A DNA stretch of 31,195 nucleotides. It comes from a virus. This document shows positions 9,801 to 17,375 of this stretch, in pieces. A program made the translations under genes and the position numbers. Positions within the stretch are counted from its first letter, which is position 1. The number at the start of each line of letters is the position of its first letter. Where the stretch lies: the IMG/VR virus record IMGVR_UViG_3300028414_000040, positions 1 to 31,195 of that record; one strand, 5' to 3'. The notes beneath the pieces are model-generated. The model searched no databases and was not told where the DNA came from. It was given only the letters and a program-made list of their open reading frames with translations.

Positions 9801-12800
9801 TAGTAGTTATAAAACTGTAGTACAAAGTTTGAAAAAAGCACCAACTATTGATAACCCAATTAGTTTAACAGGTAATAGTTTAAGTGGTGAGTTCTACGGC
9901 GATCCAGTTAATATCGGTATTAGTAATGTTGATTATGATCCATTAGGAACATTCTCAGGACTAGGTGTTAGTAGATTCTTACAAACACAATTTGATATCG
10001 ACACAGGCGGCAGTGGTCAAGTATTCATCAAAGACGGTGTTGTTGATGCAGGTACACTAGATGGATTAGATAGTGCTTATTTCTTAAATCCGGCTAACCT
10101 TACAAGTCTTGTTCCTGTCACAAAAGGCGGTACAGCACTTGCAACATACAGTGTTGGTGATATTATTTACGCACAATCTGCTGCAAGTTTAAATCAATTA
10201 GGAATTGGTAGAAGAAACAACTTCTTAAAATCAAACGGCGAGGTTCCTGAATGGGGTACTGCACTTGATCTTGCAGAAGGATTGGATATTGGTTCTGCTG
10301 CACTTACATCAAAAAGTACAGGCGCAGGTAGAATATATAACGAAAACGTCACAAGTTTACAAATTGGTGCTGCTGCTACAAATATTACAATGGGTAATGG
10401 CGATGGCCCAAGAGACTTATTTCCGTTTATTGCTAGTTATGAAGCAACTGTTAGTAGAGATGTTGTTATAAATTTTGAAATAACAACTGGTACAACTTCT
10501 GAAGTCACTCAGAACGGTGTAAACGAAGTTATTATGTCTGACACTACTGGCATACTAGCAGGTATGATTGTATCTGGAAGTTCTAGTATTCCTCCTAACA
10601 CAACTGTTAGTGGTGTCACCGACGATGCTATATATCTAAGTGCCGAAACTACAGGTAGTATCTTAACTAGTACAACATTAGGCTTTACCTATACACCATT
10701 TACTTTAGGTATTAACCCAGGCGATACTATTAATATTGGCTCCAGTTCGGTGGCAAACTTAGATGGTACATGGCCAGTAAGTGGTGCAACAGCAAATGCT
10801 ACTTCGTTTACAGTTAGAACAGAGGACCTTGTGACTGCATTAGAAACTGATATTCCAGCAGGCACAAATACTATTAATAACAATCTAGTTTTGAAAAATT
10901 CAAGTATTGTTGTAGGCAATGGAGAAACAAGTGTATCTCCAAGTAATGCTATTATTAAAGGTACAAACGGATTAGGAACGGATGTAGCAGGCGGTGATTT
11001 AACACTACAAGCAGGCATTGGCACTGGTAATGCAACCGGCGGCGACTTTGTTGTTAAAACAGGCGAAACGTCGACTACAAGTGACTTACAGCATACTTCA
11101 ACAGAGCGTATGAGAATTGACACATACGGCGATACTGAGTTAAATGGCTACACTGACTTTACAGATACAACTGCTATTAAAGTACCAGTAGGTACAACTG
11201 CAGAACGTCCAGGTGAATCAGGACAACGTGTTCCTGTCACAACAGGTCAAGTACGTTTTAACTCAAGCGATGTTGCATTTGAAGGATACGATGGCACAGC
11301 ATGGGCTACACTAGGCGGTGTTAAAGATATTGATCAAGATACATTTATCAGAGCAGAAACTGCATCTGGTGATGACAACGATCAACTAGATTTCTTTACT
11401 GCTAATGTACAACGTATGCAAATTGGTGCAACTGGTAATTTAGCATTTGGTGATGGATTGGATAAGTTTACAGTTGCATTTACAACTGGTACTGCAAATT
11501 TTGCAGGCGATTTAGTTGTAGAAGGCGATTTAACAATCAACGGTACAACTACAACACTCGACACTACAACACTAATAGTTGAAGATAAAAACATTGAATT
11601 AGGCAATGTTGCATCACCAACAGATATTACTGCAAACGGTGGCGGCATTACATTGTTAGGTGATACTAATAAAACTATGTTGTATAATGTGACTAATGCG
11701 GCATGGCAGTTTAGTGAAAATGTAAACATTGCTAATGCTAAAGTCTATCGTATTAATAACAGCGATGTTCTTAGTGCAACTACATTAGGATCAGGTGTTG
11801 TAGCATCTAGTCTAACAAGTGTAGGACAACTTGCAGCTGGTAGTATTACTACTAGTTTTGGCGATATCAACATTGGCGCTAGTACATTTACTGGCAACGG
11901 TAGTGGACTTACAACACTAAATGCAAGTGAATTAGATAGCGGAACTGTTGACGGAGCTCGATTAGGCGGCAACCAAAGTATGGCTGGTGTCAAAACATTT
12001 ACTGATACTAGTGCTGCAACAAATACTACAACTGGTGGTGTACGTGTAGGTGGCGGCCTAGGTGTTGCAGGAGATGTATATGCTGGTAGTTTAAATACTT
12101 CAAACGGCAGTGGTATTCAAGCGTTAAATGCAACAAACTTAGGTTCAGGTACTGTTCCAAACGCACGTATTACAGGTACTTATAGCAACTTAACCGGTTC
12201 AGGCGCATTGGATGCAGGCCAGATTACAAGTGGCTTTGGCAATGTTAACATTGGTACAAGCACATTTACTGGTAATGGTAGTGGACTCACTGATGTAGAT
12301 GCAGAAACATTAGATGGTATTAACGGAGCAAGTTTCTTACGTAGCGACGAAGCTGATACAATGACAGCACTACTTACTATGAGTCATGCAGGCGATGAGA
12401 TGATTCGTTTAGCAGACACAAGTGCAAGTGGCTCGCCATACATTAGTTTCTATCAAGCAACAGATCGTAGAGGTTATATACAATACGCAGACAGCGGCGA
12501 CAAGATTCAAATTGTCAACGAAGGTGGTAATACTAGACTCGAAATTGACAACGGATCAACTGGTCTTAAATTTAACGATGGTGCAAATACATACACTGTT
12601 TGGCATGCCGGCAACGACGGCGCAGGCAGTGGACTAAATGCAGACGAGTTAGATGGCCTTAGTAGTGGAAGTTTCATACGTAGCGATGCTAATGATAGTT
12701 TCAGTGGAACAATCACTGGTGCCGGTACTATTGATATTACTGGTAATATTACTGCTAATTCCTTTACAGGTGATGGTAGTGGCTTAACAGGTATTAGTGC

Positions 12801-13539
12801 CGACGATGCTAACACACTAGATGGCATTGACAGTACAGGGTTTATGAGAGTAGGCACTGGCGCACCAGCAGATCAAATCATAGGTAATAGTTCCGATAAC
12901 AATACTAGAGTTCTTAGGCAGCATACAGCTAGTAACAGAAGCAGTAATCTACAACTGCTTGGCGGTATGGGCAGAACCTTAATGGGATCATCTGTTGGAG
13001 GATCTCAAGGATTTGAATGTGCAACTGGTAGCGTCACAGGTGCTGGTGCAGGTGACGGATATTTGGCAATGATATATTCAAATGGCGGCACAGTTACTTG
13101 GACAGCAAGAGCTGCATTTAATCAAAATAACTGGGAATTCAGAGGCGAAGTTACAGCATATGCTTCCGATAAACGATTAAAAAATGTTAGTGGAAATATC
13201 ACAAACGCACTTGATAAAGTAAAATCTCTAAACGGAGTACTTTACACTTGGAACGAAAAGTCAGTAGAACACGGATTTAAAAATGAAATAGATGATAAAT
13301 CCGAAGCAGGATTACTTGCTCAAGAAGTTCAAGAAGTCTTGCCAGAAGTAGTAGTACCAGCACCGTTTGATTATAAAGATGGCAAGAGTGTATCAGGTGA
13401 AGAGTATTTAACTGTTAAGTATGAACGTATTGTACCATTGTTAGTCGAAGCAATCAAAGAAGCAGATACTAAAGCAGAAGCACAAGCAGCAGAGATTGCA
13501 GAACTTCGTGCAATGGTAGAAAAACTACTAGATAAATAA
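3895..13539 (+). CDS. Giant multidomain tail fibre with C-terminal S74 self-cleaving chaperone
   Basis: 3214 residues. The start is set by AGGAGG eight bases upstream. Domains in order: (1) an N-terminal segment with KRSAVAGKQP and LQSGELAINTADGKIF, common in marine phage fibres; (2) a pectin-lyase-like beta-solenoid region from about 160 (YVSQEQGDDANDG) to about 440; (3) three Lys-Cys repeats (Cys near 517, 677, 844); (4) a TWEYAGSG..YNALP module near 1190 shared with the previous gene; (5) small HGF..GD modules and a GGSGYxVGD region between about 960 and 1890; (6) fibre repeats with FTGNGSGLT or FTGDGSGLT near 2665, 2792 and 2957; (7) a C-terminal S74 intramolecular chaperone. The S74 core SDKRLKN has Ser3091 and a Lys five residues later. 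In endosialidase-type fibres that Ser marks self-cleavage after trimerisation, so release of a 124-residue C-terminal piece is predicted. It is probably a trimeric receptor-binding fibre. The exact adsorption role and ligand are unknown. Confidence 0.88.
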   Translation: MATNIRHKRSAVAGKQPIVSQLQSGELAINTADGKIFLLRDDNTVQDVTRRIFDNDTEVAIDDKGDSAAAEINIRVNGQDTAQYTAAGVNFYNDIDVEDANTLTFKELTASGDDGVGIKAPDTLDSGYRMTLPPSQGTVGQLLATDGLGNLFFQDADVFGGNVVYVSQEQGDDANDGQSAPVKTVKRACQIASSLVYNSDGSINFTRVNIKVAVGDYTEDNPVIVPDNTVIKGDGLRGCIIRPANANLDMLRVRNACYFGEFTFRDGVDDNFIPTITADYAVAFDDPFDPVITDRADYPNLPTTRPTIFTSPYIQNASIISFLGMNGAKIDGAKVESPNVPTYGIEAENPVVGAIPEQGKSMVANAFTILSFGGTAWRLTNDAYAQIVSCFEIFLLNGVYCQSGGYCSITNSATNFGLYALRSSGFSPKAFSFDRSFVASTGQADGKQTISIVGINREAPVEEFVLRFRESEYKIAHDVLKSNKDLIAEDTVTWINAQIAAASPSIWAGFSYNEDKCRRDVRNILDAIRYDIIFNSNYRTVSAALRYFSGSFNAELFAAQKDQHIESFNQAKTITANYLSDATATSRSNALWNEVIDIITNGDANTVPGDGVADAYVRPLPTSGTDNASDAGFANAVQQLLTNKTFITKEVTSWISTQVGSGIEPFSENFIYNEAKCERDTGLIIDALVYDLTYGGNLQTTVAALAYFIDGVQQYGAGQLEETVAAYERLKEVIQEVILETPVAVSASNPETQDTTGTPGSTDASDYAGDRMDDIINYIQSEGATAPTEVLPDFTWVSGNSEFTAYNQLDLEGQINIAQNVTKYINQQIQTNIWYGFTYDDAKCNRDTQLIVEAAAQDIWDTGNRYSRSAGLAYYTRNLQDSTQLSIQGQELQTIAAIEQAKVYALTYISSFSAAVQDFAGSRFDIVNTIINDPKDLPDPTEVSSEGDITNDFKTTPTETLFNGATAVNSVTDVITLVGHGFVNGQKVIYDPNGNAPIKGLDDEQQYYINLISEDEFKLTFDDSLEFPVNIIEPSTGTHKFLSGVIEFFVEEILTSHTTYQTLELESGSEGFEFVPGRTITGTTGASNNSAIVYSWEPRNRILVVSIEEVAVGQSLLRIQFDETSTIDEDHALTPNTVIGVNEAAARTNLGTSSFSVTATDGSSSLTNLINLPESQCWFHRPSVVNSSSHTWEYAGSGTDYNALPQNGGNTRTEYEQFEELPGRVYSSGTNELGDFKVGDFITAFNRTGNITFRNKVQVDELDALRLSLSDVAIEEISTSVNLGDDEIGGPSDARLPTQLSVRSFISNRLGGFVDKTVSTAAVPGAIVQLNTNGQLNADLIPATRQFTNTNTDGYQSRLEQVDDIPPIDLKAGDIATENYEQVELALSANLFNAADGDIITQPGVAGATGYAKGNYNLSGNVLVVTIDGAWNDEDDSTGDPWEASAGNLFVNGVDSGVSISSKGPSTEIIDNWFLRSSNSSQFLNLDPIPDYVFTSVNITTIERNSNVATVTTDVAHDLQIGNVVQVLCNEDESFNENGLVISTPTSTTFTMSNVDTADPTKSSASVTGTTRTIVTSADGGAQGAVTEYVEGIAENLDNANLVGGSGYTPVLATETYLRVPLQAKTGSGTGAKADITVTAGQITDIDIVRGGSGYEVGDLVEVLASDVGGTGTGFEVEVTNVGKRVYVNIIGGELFVASVTSIDFVEDNTAVATSRDINLDDVITHNFLAGLSGSGGSVNYTDSRITIPNHGFGQGDPVIYDSLANTPIGGLLNGLTYYVKVIDADTVELYEGFALLNQAEFTSTPANNNHNITRKTVNIVDNSIVVVNHGFTTGDAFRIESLTDGSSANELPTIETGDPIDSGSRFFVGSVTDNSFTIHSLRSDALNSINDLVTNAIVIITEGVGSAEVIQNNTQVNSVINTSSRLIENWNTLAVTNIDAENIISGTVSPSRLAFSGVPNSDTALFGDSSYKTVVQSLKKAPTIDNPISLTGNSLSGEFYGDPVNIGISNVDYDPLGTFSGLGVSRFLQTQFDIDTGGSGQVFIKDGVVDAGTLDGLDSAYFLNPANLTSLVPVTKGGTALATYSVGDIIYAQSAASLNQLGIGRRNNFLKSNGEVPEWGTALDLAEGLDIGSAALTSKSTGAGRIYNENVTSLQIGAAATNITMGNGDGPRDLFPFIASYEATVSRDVVINFEITTGTTSEVTQNGVNEVIMSDTTGILAGMIVSGSSSIPPNTTVSGVTDDAIYLSAETTGSILTSTTLGFTYTPFTLGINPGDTINIGSSSVANLDGTWPVSGATANATSFTVRTEDLVTALETDIPAGTNTINNNLVLKNSSIVVGNGETSVSPSNAIIKGTNGLGTDVAGGDLTLQAGIGTGNATGGDFVVKTGETSTTSDLQHTSTERMRIDTYGDTELNGYTDFTDTTAIKVPVGTTAERPGESGQRVPVTTGQVRFNSSDVAFEGYDGTAWATLGGVKDIDQDTFIRAETASGDDNDQLDFFTANVQRMQIGATGNLAFGDGLDKFTVAFTTGTANFAGDLVVEGDLTINGTTTTLDTTTLIVEDKNIELGNVASPTDITANGGGITLLGDTNKTMLYNVTNAAWQFSENVNIANAKVYRINNSDVLSATTLGSGVVASSLTSVGQLAAGSITTSFGDINIGASTFTGNGSGLTTLNASELDSGTVDGARLGGNQSMAGVKTFTDTSAATNTTTGGVRVGGGLGVAGDVYAGSLNTSNGSGIQALNATNLGSGTVPNARITGTYSNLTGSGALDAGQITSGFGNVNIGTSTFTGNGSGLTDVDAETLDGINGASFLRSDEADTMTALLTMSHAGDEMIRLADTSASGSPYISFYQATDRRGYIQYADSGDKIQIVNEGGNTRLEIDNGSTGLKFNDGANTYTVWHAGNDGAGSGLNADELDGLSSGSFIRSDANDSFSGTITGAGTIDITGNITANSFTGDGSGLTGISADDANTLDGIDSTGFMRVGTGAPADQIIGNSSDNNTRVLRQHTASNRSSNLQLLGGMGRTLMGSSVGGSQGFECATGSVTGAGAGDGYLAMIYSNGGTVTWTARAAFNQNNWEFRGEVTAYASDKRLKNVSGNITNALDKVKSLNGVLYTWNEKSVEHGFKNEIDDKSEAGLLAQEVQEVLPEVVVPAPFDYKDGKSVSGEEYLTVKYERIVPLLVEAIKEADTKAEAQAAEIAELRAMVEKLLDK
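5400..6710 (+). repeat. Three Lys-Cys/Arg-Asp repeats in the second fibre gene
   Basis: Copies have Cys codons at 5443, 5923 and 6424 (spacing 480 and 501 bases). The order is subtype B, A, B: the first and third lack the YGGN loop and end in helical stretches followed by VIDIITNG or DIVNTIIND, while the middle one has YGGN and YFIDGVQQYG. These are the same family as the six copies in the preceding gene. Confidence 0.85.
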
Positions 13540-13542
13540 TAG

Positions 13543-13567
13543 GGTAGCCAATTTATTGGCTATCTTT
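13543..13567 (+). terminator. Terminator after the giant fibre gene
   Basis: A nine-base-pair stem GGTAGCCAA (13543-13551) / TTGGCTATC (13556-13564), with one G-T pair and a four-base loop, is followed by TTT. It begins four bases after the stop codon. The T-run is short, so efficiency is uncertain. Confidence 0.7.
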
Positions 13568-13578
13568 CATTGACACAA

Positions 13579-13611
13579 AGTAAATAGTGTGTTATTGTAT
13601 AATAATAAATA
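13579..13611 (+). promoter_or_regulatory. Candidate late promoter region for the 13621-17375 gene set
   Basis: Two boxes of late-promoter type are present: AGTAAATA (13579-13586) and AATAAATA (13604-13611). The first would give a leader of about 29 bases containing the AGGA ribosome site at 13611-13614. The second would place the transcript start almost at the ATG and exclude that site, so the first is favoured. Confidence 0.45.
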
Positions 13612-13620
13612 GGATTCGTA

Positions 13621-13803
13621 ATGGCATTACCAGCAACAGGCAGTACAATATCAATGAGTGATATCCGCAATTACTTTGTTGGCGGAGGCTTTTCGAGTAG
13701 CTATACTATTAGTGTATTAGGAACATACATCGGTGTTAGTGCAAGCACTACTATTAGTATGAGCAGCACATTTGGCGGATACTATTTTCCAATTTTACCT
13801 TAA
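13621..13803 (+). CDS. Small tail-associated protein of the MALPxTG type
   Basis: 60 residues starting MALPATGSTISMSDIRNYF and ending in a Ser/Gly-rich stretch with STFGGYY. The pattern MALPxxGxISxxDI is familiar from short structural proteins encoded among tail genes of marine T4-like phages; their exact role is not known. It is rich in Ser, Thr and Gly, has one weakly hydrophobic stretch, and has no catalytic motif. AGGA lies seven bases before the ATG. It follows the giant fibre directly, which suggests a fibre- or tail-attached accessory. The next gene's ribosome site overlaps its stop codon. Confidence 0.6.
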   Translation: MALPATGSTISMSDIRNYFVGGGFSSSYTISVLGTYIGVSASTTISMSSTFGGYYFPILP

Positions 13804-13813
13804 GGAACACACA

Positions 13814-14188
13814 ATGAAAACATTATACGAAATTTTAAATGTAGATCTAGCACAAGAATATACCAAGGCACGTAAACTTGCAAAACTTGCTACATTAGAT
13901 GCTGGCGATCTTACAGCAGAAGTAGAAACTGCAATTAACGAAATGGACATTCCAAATGACGATGACAGATTGCACTGGATTCAAAAACTTGGAAGAGCAG
14001 CAGGTGCAGACTTGCTTACACTTGGAAAAGTGCAGCCAGAAAACATGATTAAAATGGCAAGTTTATCAGCTGACGACTTTCAAGAGTGCGTAAAAGTTGC
14101 AACAGGTTCTGCACGTGATTGGAATCAATTAACAATTGGTGCTGAAAAAGATCTTAATCAGGAAACAATTCCAAACACAATGCTCTAA
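13814..14188 (+). CDS. Hypothetical protein, 124 residues
   Basis: I do not recognise this protein. The ATG at 13814 is chosen because AAGGA (13802-13806) sits at normal spacing; a start at 13772 would overlap the previous gene and lacks a ribosome site. The protein is mostly helical in character (MKTLYEILNVDLAQEYTKARKLAKLA) with an acidic middle (IPNDDDRLHW), and has no Cys-rich, membrane or nucleotide-binding motif. Its stop shares one base with the ATG of the glycosyltransferase (TAATG), so the two are probably translationally coupled. A small chaperone or structural role would be a guess. Confidence 0.6.
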   Translation: MKTLYEILNVDLAQEYTKARKLAKLATLDAGDLTAEVETAINEMDIPNDDDRLHWIQKLGRAAGADLLTLGKVQPENMIKMASLSADDFQECVKVATGSARDWNQLTIGAEKDLNQETIPNTML

Positions 14189-14772
14189 TGCAATTAAGTA
14201 TTTGTGTCCCTGCAGGCGACAAAGTCCACACAGTATTTGCAAAAAGTTTAGCAAATCTAACTAGTCGCTTGACAAAATTATCAATAGACTGGAACTTGCA
14301 CATTGTAAGTAGCAGTGTAGTTTGTGAATCACGTACACAGTTAGCAAAAGAAGCACTGGGCAGTGATGCTACACATTTACTATGGTTAGACAGCGATATG
14401 TACTTTCCAGCAAGTGTTGTATTAGATCTGTTATCTCATAAAAAAGATATTGTTGCTGCAACATATAGCACAAGATACGCTCCGTATCGTAATGTTGCAT
14501 TTACAAATCCAAATGATACAAACGAAAGACTTGATATTAGTAATGGGCTGCATAAAGTTTGGGCAGTAGGTATGGGTTGTATGTTAGTCACACGACAAGT
14601 ATTTGAAGATTTACCCAAGCCTTGGTTTGCACACGAATATAATAAAACTTTAGATACACACAGCGGCGAGGATATATACTTTTGTAATCAAGCAATGCAC
14701 CACGGTTATGAAGTATACGTTGATGCAGATATTAAACTTGCACACATAGGAATAAAGGCTAATCAATTATGA
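14188..14772 (+). CDS. GT-A-fold glycosyltransferase (family 2-like)
   Basis: 194 residues. It opens with a beta strand (LSICVPAGD) and has the metal and nucleotide-sugar motif LWLDSDM (DSD at 68-70), then a helix and DIVAATYSTR. Later come WAVGMGCMLVTRQVF and GEDIYFCNQAMHHGYEVYVDADIKLAHIG, the usual acceptor/catalytic Glu-Asp (161-162) and C-terminal His of compact GT-A enzymes. Such proteins transfer a sugar from a nucleotide-sugar donor in the cytoplasm; the acceptor here is unknown. The gene overlaps the next by four bases (ATGA), so it is coupled to the Met-Phe-Trp repeat protein. Proximity to Ser/Thr/Asn-rich fibres makes virion glycosylation plausible, but DNA or host-surface glycans are alternatives. 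Confidence 0.75.
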   Translation: MQLSICVPAGDKVHTVFAKSLANLTSRLTKLSIDWNLHIVSSSVVCESRTQLAKEALGSDATHLLWLDSDMYFPASVVLDLLSHKKDIVAATYSTRYAPYRNVAFTNPNDTNERLDISNGLHKVWAVGMGCMLVTRQVFEDLPKPWFAHEYNKTLDTHSGEDIYFCNQAMHHGYEVYVDADIKLAHIGIKANQL

Positions 14773-17375
14773 AAGCAATAGATAGATTCGAACGTTTTGG
14801 TAATCCAATGCACAACGGGCAGGATTATTTAAAAAATCATATCTTTGAAAGATATCCAGTTATACACAACAAAACTGAAATATCAGAGTGGCAAGACCGC
14901 AGTAAGTATGTCTGGCTAGTAGATCCAACTTTAAAAGTATACGATAGCTTTCCTTGGTTTTACAGACCAAATAAAAATGATGATGTTGCAATACATGCAT
15001 TTCCTTATGTATTTGAAAAAAGTCGAGATGTAAAGTCGTGGGACATGGTACAACTAGTTCCAACGCAGCCTGGTGATTACGAAATTAAAAAACATGCACA
15101 TATCTGTGGACATTACGATCCTACAATGGGAACAGGCAAGTTTGAAATATTTTATATTGGCAAAGACAAAACTGTTTTAAATAAATTAATTGAAAGAAAT
15201 TTTGATGTACAAGTAGTTGATAATATTACACAAGCTAATGAGCGAAGTTTTACAGATATGTTTTGGGTAGTATACGACGATACTATGATCAGAGATACAT
15301 TTAAATTTAGCTATGTACCAGACGAGTGGAGTTATGATATTCCGCATGTATTTGGAAACGGAGACATTGATCAGTTAGACGGCATTGTACTATTACCAAA
15401 AAAATATAATGCTATTGACAAAGAAGTAAAGCATAGATTTTTTGTAAATAAAAAAGAAGTACGTATTATGGCAAGTAATCCAAAGCCATATGATATTTTT
15501 CAAATAAACAATTATAATGATTATTTAGAAGCCATCGAAAAAACTACTACAGATATGTTTTGGGGTTATAACAATCAAATTATTATACACAGCGATTTTA
15601 ATTTTGATTATTATATTAGTCATCACAGTAGTGATAAAAAATCTAACCATGCATGGCTAAATGGAAATAATTATAATGGTGTGTTTTTGTTTAGTAAAAC
15701 TAAACCTGTATCAGAAGAAGAAATACTTTTTAGAGATATAAAAGAAAAAATTGAACACAACACAATTGCAAGTATGCCTAAAGATTTTGAAAAGTTTAAG
15801 ATAGATACATACGACGAATATAAAAATGCATTAGATGTTTGCAGCAGTGATATGTTTTGGGTTATACCAAATGATGTAGATATTGCCGAAGATTTTACAT
15901 GGGACAAATACTTTCACGATCAAGAATCATTTGATATGAAAACCAATCATGTGTTTCTCAATGGTGAATCATATGACGGTATTGTACTAATGTGTGCAAA
16001 AGCAGAAATCACAGAAAAAGAATTTGAACACAGATTTTATGTAAACAAAAAAGAACACAAAGTTGTAGCAAGTACTCCAAAACCTTATCAGAAATTTACT
16101 ATTGACAGTTATGAAGATTATACCGAAGCACTATATAATTGCAATACAGAAATGTTTTGGAGTGTACCAAGTGATGTAGAAGTTGCTGAAGATTTTGATT
16201 TCAATTTGTACTTTGATCACCATAATACATATGATAGAAATATAAATCATGTATTTCTAAATGGCGAAAACTATGACGGTATTGTGCTGTTTAGTAAAAA
16301 CGTTCTAGTAAGTGAAAAAGAAATTGAGCATAGATTTTTAATTAAAAAGAAAGAACACGAAGTTGTAGCAAGTACACCTAAACCTTATCCTATCTATACA
16401 GTAAACAATTACCAAGATTATTTAAATGCAAAAAAAGATTGCAACTATGATTTATTTTGGATGGTAAATGATAGTTTCTTACCTGTAGACAATTTTGACT
16501 GGAACTTTAATATTACGCATCATAATCAATATGAACGTAAAATTAATCATGTATGGAAAAATGGCGACTACTTTGACGGCATTGCTCTTACTAATAAAAA
16601 ATTAAATATTAGTCAACGTGAAATTGATTATAGATTCTTTGTCACTAAAAAAGAATATAAAGAAATAGGCAGTATGCCCAAGCCTTATGATATTGTGTTT
16701 ATTAGTAATGGCGAACCTAATGCAGATGATAATTTTGATTTATTAAGCGAAACGTTTCCAAGAGCAAAACGAGTTATGGATATCAAAGGCATTCATGCAG
16801 CACATAAACGTGCAGCTGAGTTAGTTGAAACAGACATGTTCTGGGTAGTTGACGGTGATGCAGAAATAATTGACGGATTTGATTTTAATTATTATGTACC
16901 TGCTTATGACATCGATGGTAAAGATACTGTGCATGTATGGAGAAGTTTAAATCCAATTAACGGACTTGTTTACGGATACGGCGGTGTTAAATTATTACCC
17001 ACTAATCTAACTAGAAACTTAGATCAAACTACTACTGACATGACAACAAGTATTAGTGATAAGTTTAAAGGTATAGAAGAAATGAGCAACACAAGTGTAT
17101 TCAACACAGATTCTTTTAGTGCATGGCGCAGTGGATTTAGAGAATGTGCAAAACTTTCAAGTAGAACTATTGCTAGACAAAAAGACGACGAAACAGAATT
17201 TAGATTAGATGCATGGTGTACTCGAGGCGCTGATAAACCATTTGGCAAAGCAGCTATTGCTGGAGCAAAAGCAGGCAGAGCTTTTGGAGAAGACAACAAA
17301 GACAATGCACAAGAGTTGGTAAAAATTAATGATTTTGAATGGTTAAAAGATGAATTTAAGAAATTATATCAATAA
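14769..17375 (+). CDS. 868-residue tandem-repeat protein with Met-Phe-Trp motif, glycosyltransferase-like
   Basis: Repeats carry (T/S)(D/E)(M/L)FW with the Met/Leu at 164, 263, 362, 462, 562 and 690, i.e. spaced 99, 99, 100, 100 and 128. Each unit continues with an acidic stretch, DFxF or similar, then NHVFLNGxxYDGIVL and finally HRFxVxKKE..ASxPKPY. A degenerate seventh unit may start near residue 45 (YVWLVDP). Only the last unit has FWVVDGDAEI with a clean Asp-x-Asp (695-697), like the donor site of GT-A glycosyltransferases; earlier units have N-D, S-D or N-N there. The C-terminal 120 residues (SVFNTDSFSAWRSGFRECAKLSS...RLDAWCTRG) are non-repetitive. The four-base overlap with the upstream glycosyltransferase supports a joint function. 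Enzyme activity is inferred, not shown. A structural repeat protein is the alternative. Confidence 0.6.
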   Translation: MKAIDRFERFGNPMHNGQDYLKNHIFERYPVIHNKTEISEWQDRSKYVWLVDPTLKVYDSFPWFYRPNKNDDVAIHAFPYVFEKSRDVKSWDMVQLVPTQPGDYEIKKHAHICGHYDPTMGTGKFEIFYIGKDKTVLNKLIERNFDVQVVDNITQANERSFTDMFWVVYDDTMIRDTFKFSYVPDEWSYDIPHVFGNGDIDQLDGIVLLPKKYNAIDKEVKHRFFVNKKEVRIMASNPKPYDIFQINNYNDYLEAIEKTTTDMFWGYNNQIIIHSDFNFDYYISHHSSDKKSNHAWLNGNNYNGVFLFSKTKPVSEEEILFRDIKEKIEHNTIASMPKDFEKFKIDTYDEYKNALDVCSSDMFWVIPNDVDIAEDFTWDKYFHDQESFDMKTNHVFLNGESYDGIVLMCAKAEITEKEFEHRFYVNKKEHKVVASTPKPYQKFTIDSYEDYTEALYNCNTEMFWSVPSDVEVAEDFDFNLYFDHHNTYDRNINHVFLNGENYDGIVLFSKNVLVSEKEIEHRFLIKKKEHEVVASTPKPYPIYTVNNYQDYLNAKKDCNYDLFWMVNDSFLPVDNFDWNFNITHHNQYERKINHVWKNGDYFDGIALTNKKLNISQREIDYRFFVTKKEYKEIGSMPKPYDIVFISNGEPNADDNFDLLSETFPRAKRVMDIKGIHAAHKRAAELVETDMFWVVDGDAEIIDGFDFNYYVPAYDIDGKDTVHVWRSLNPINGLVYGYGGVKLLPTNLTRNLDQTTTDMTTSISDKFKGIEEMSNTSVFNTDSFSAWRSGFRECAKLSSRTIARQKDDETEFRLDAWCTRGADKPFGKAAIAGAKAGRAFGEDNKDNAQELVKINDFEWLKDEFKKLYQ
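15216..16980 (+). repeat. Tandem ~300-base coding repeats of the Met-Phe-Trp protein
   Basis: Five units of 99-100 codons plus a longer last unit. Motif codons (Met/Leu) start at 15258, 15555, 15852, 16152, 16452 and 16836. Units three and four are the most alike (VFLNGE, SYDGIV/NYDGIV, VVASTPKPY in both), pointing to a more recent duplication; the outer units are more diverged. Confidence 0.8.

Noticed and set aside
13531-13538. GATAAATA at the end of the giant fibre gene as a late promoter
   Set aside because: It is formed by the last codons and stop, and a terminator follows within five bases, so transcripts would end at once.
13772-13813. Start at 13772 for the 124-residue protein
   Set aside because: It overlaps the previous gene by 32 bases and lacks a ribosome site, whereas AAGGA serves 13814.
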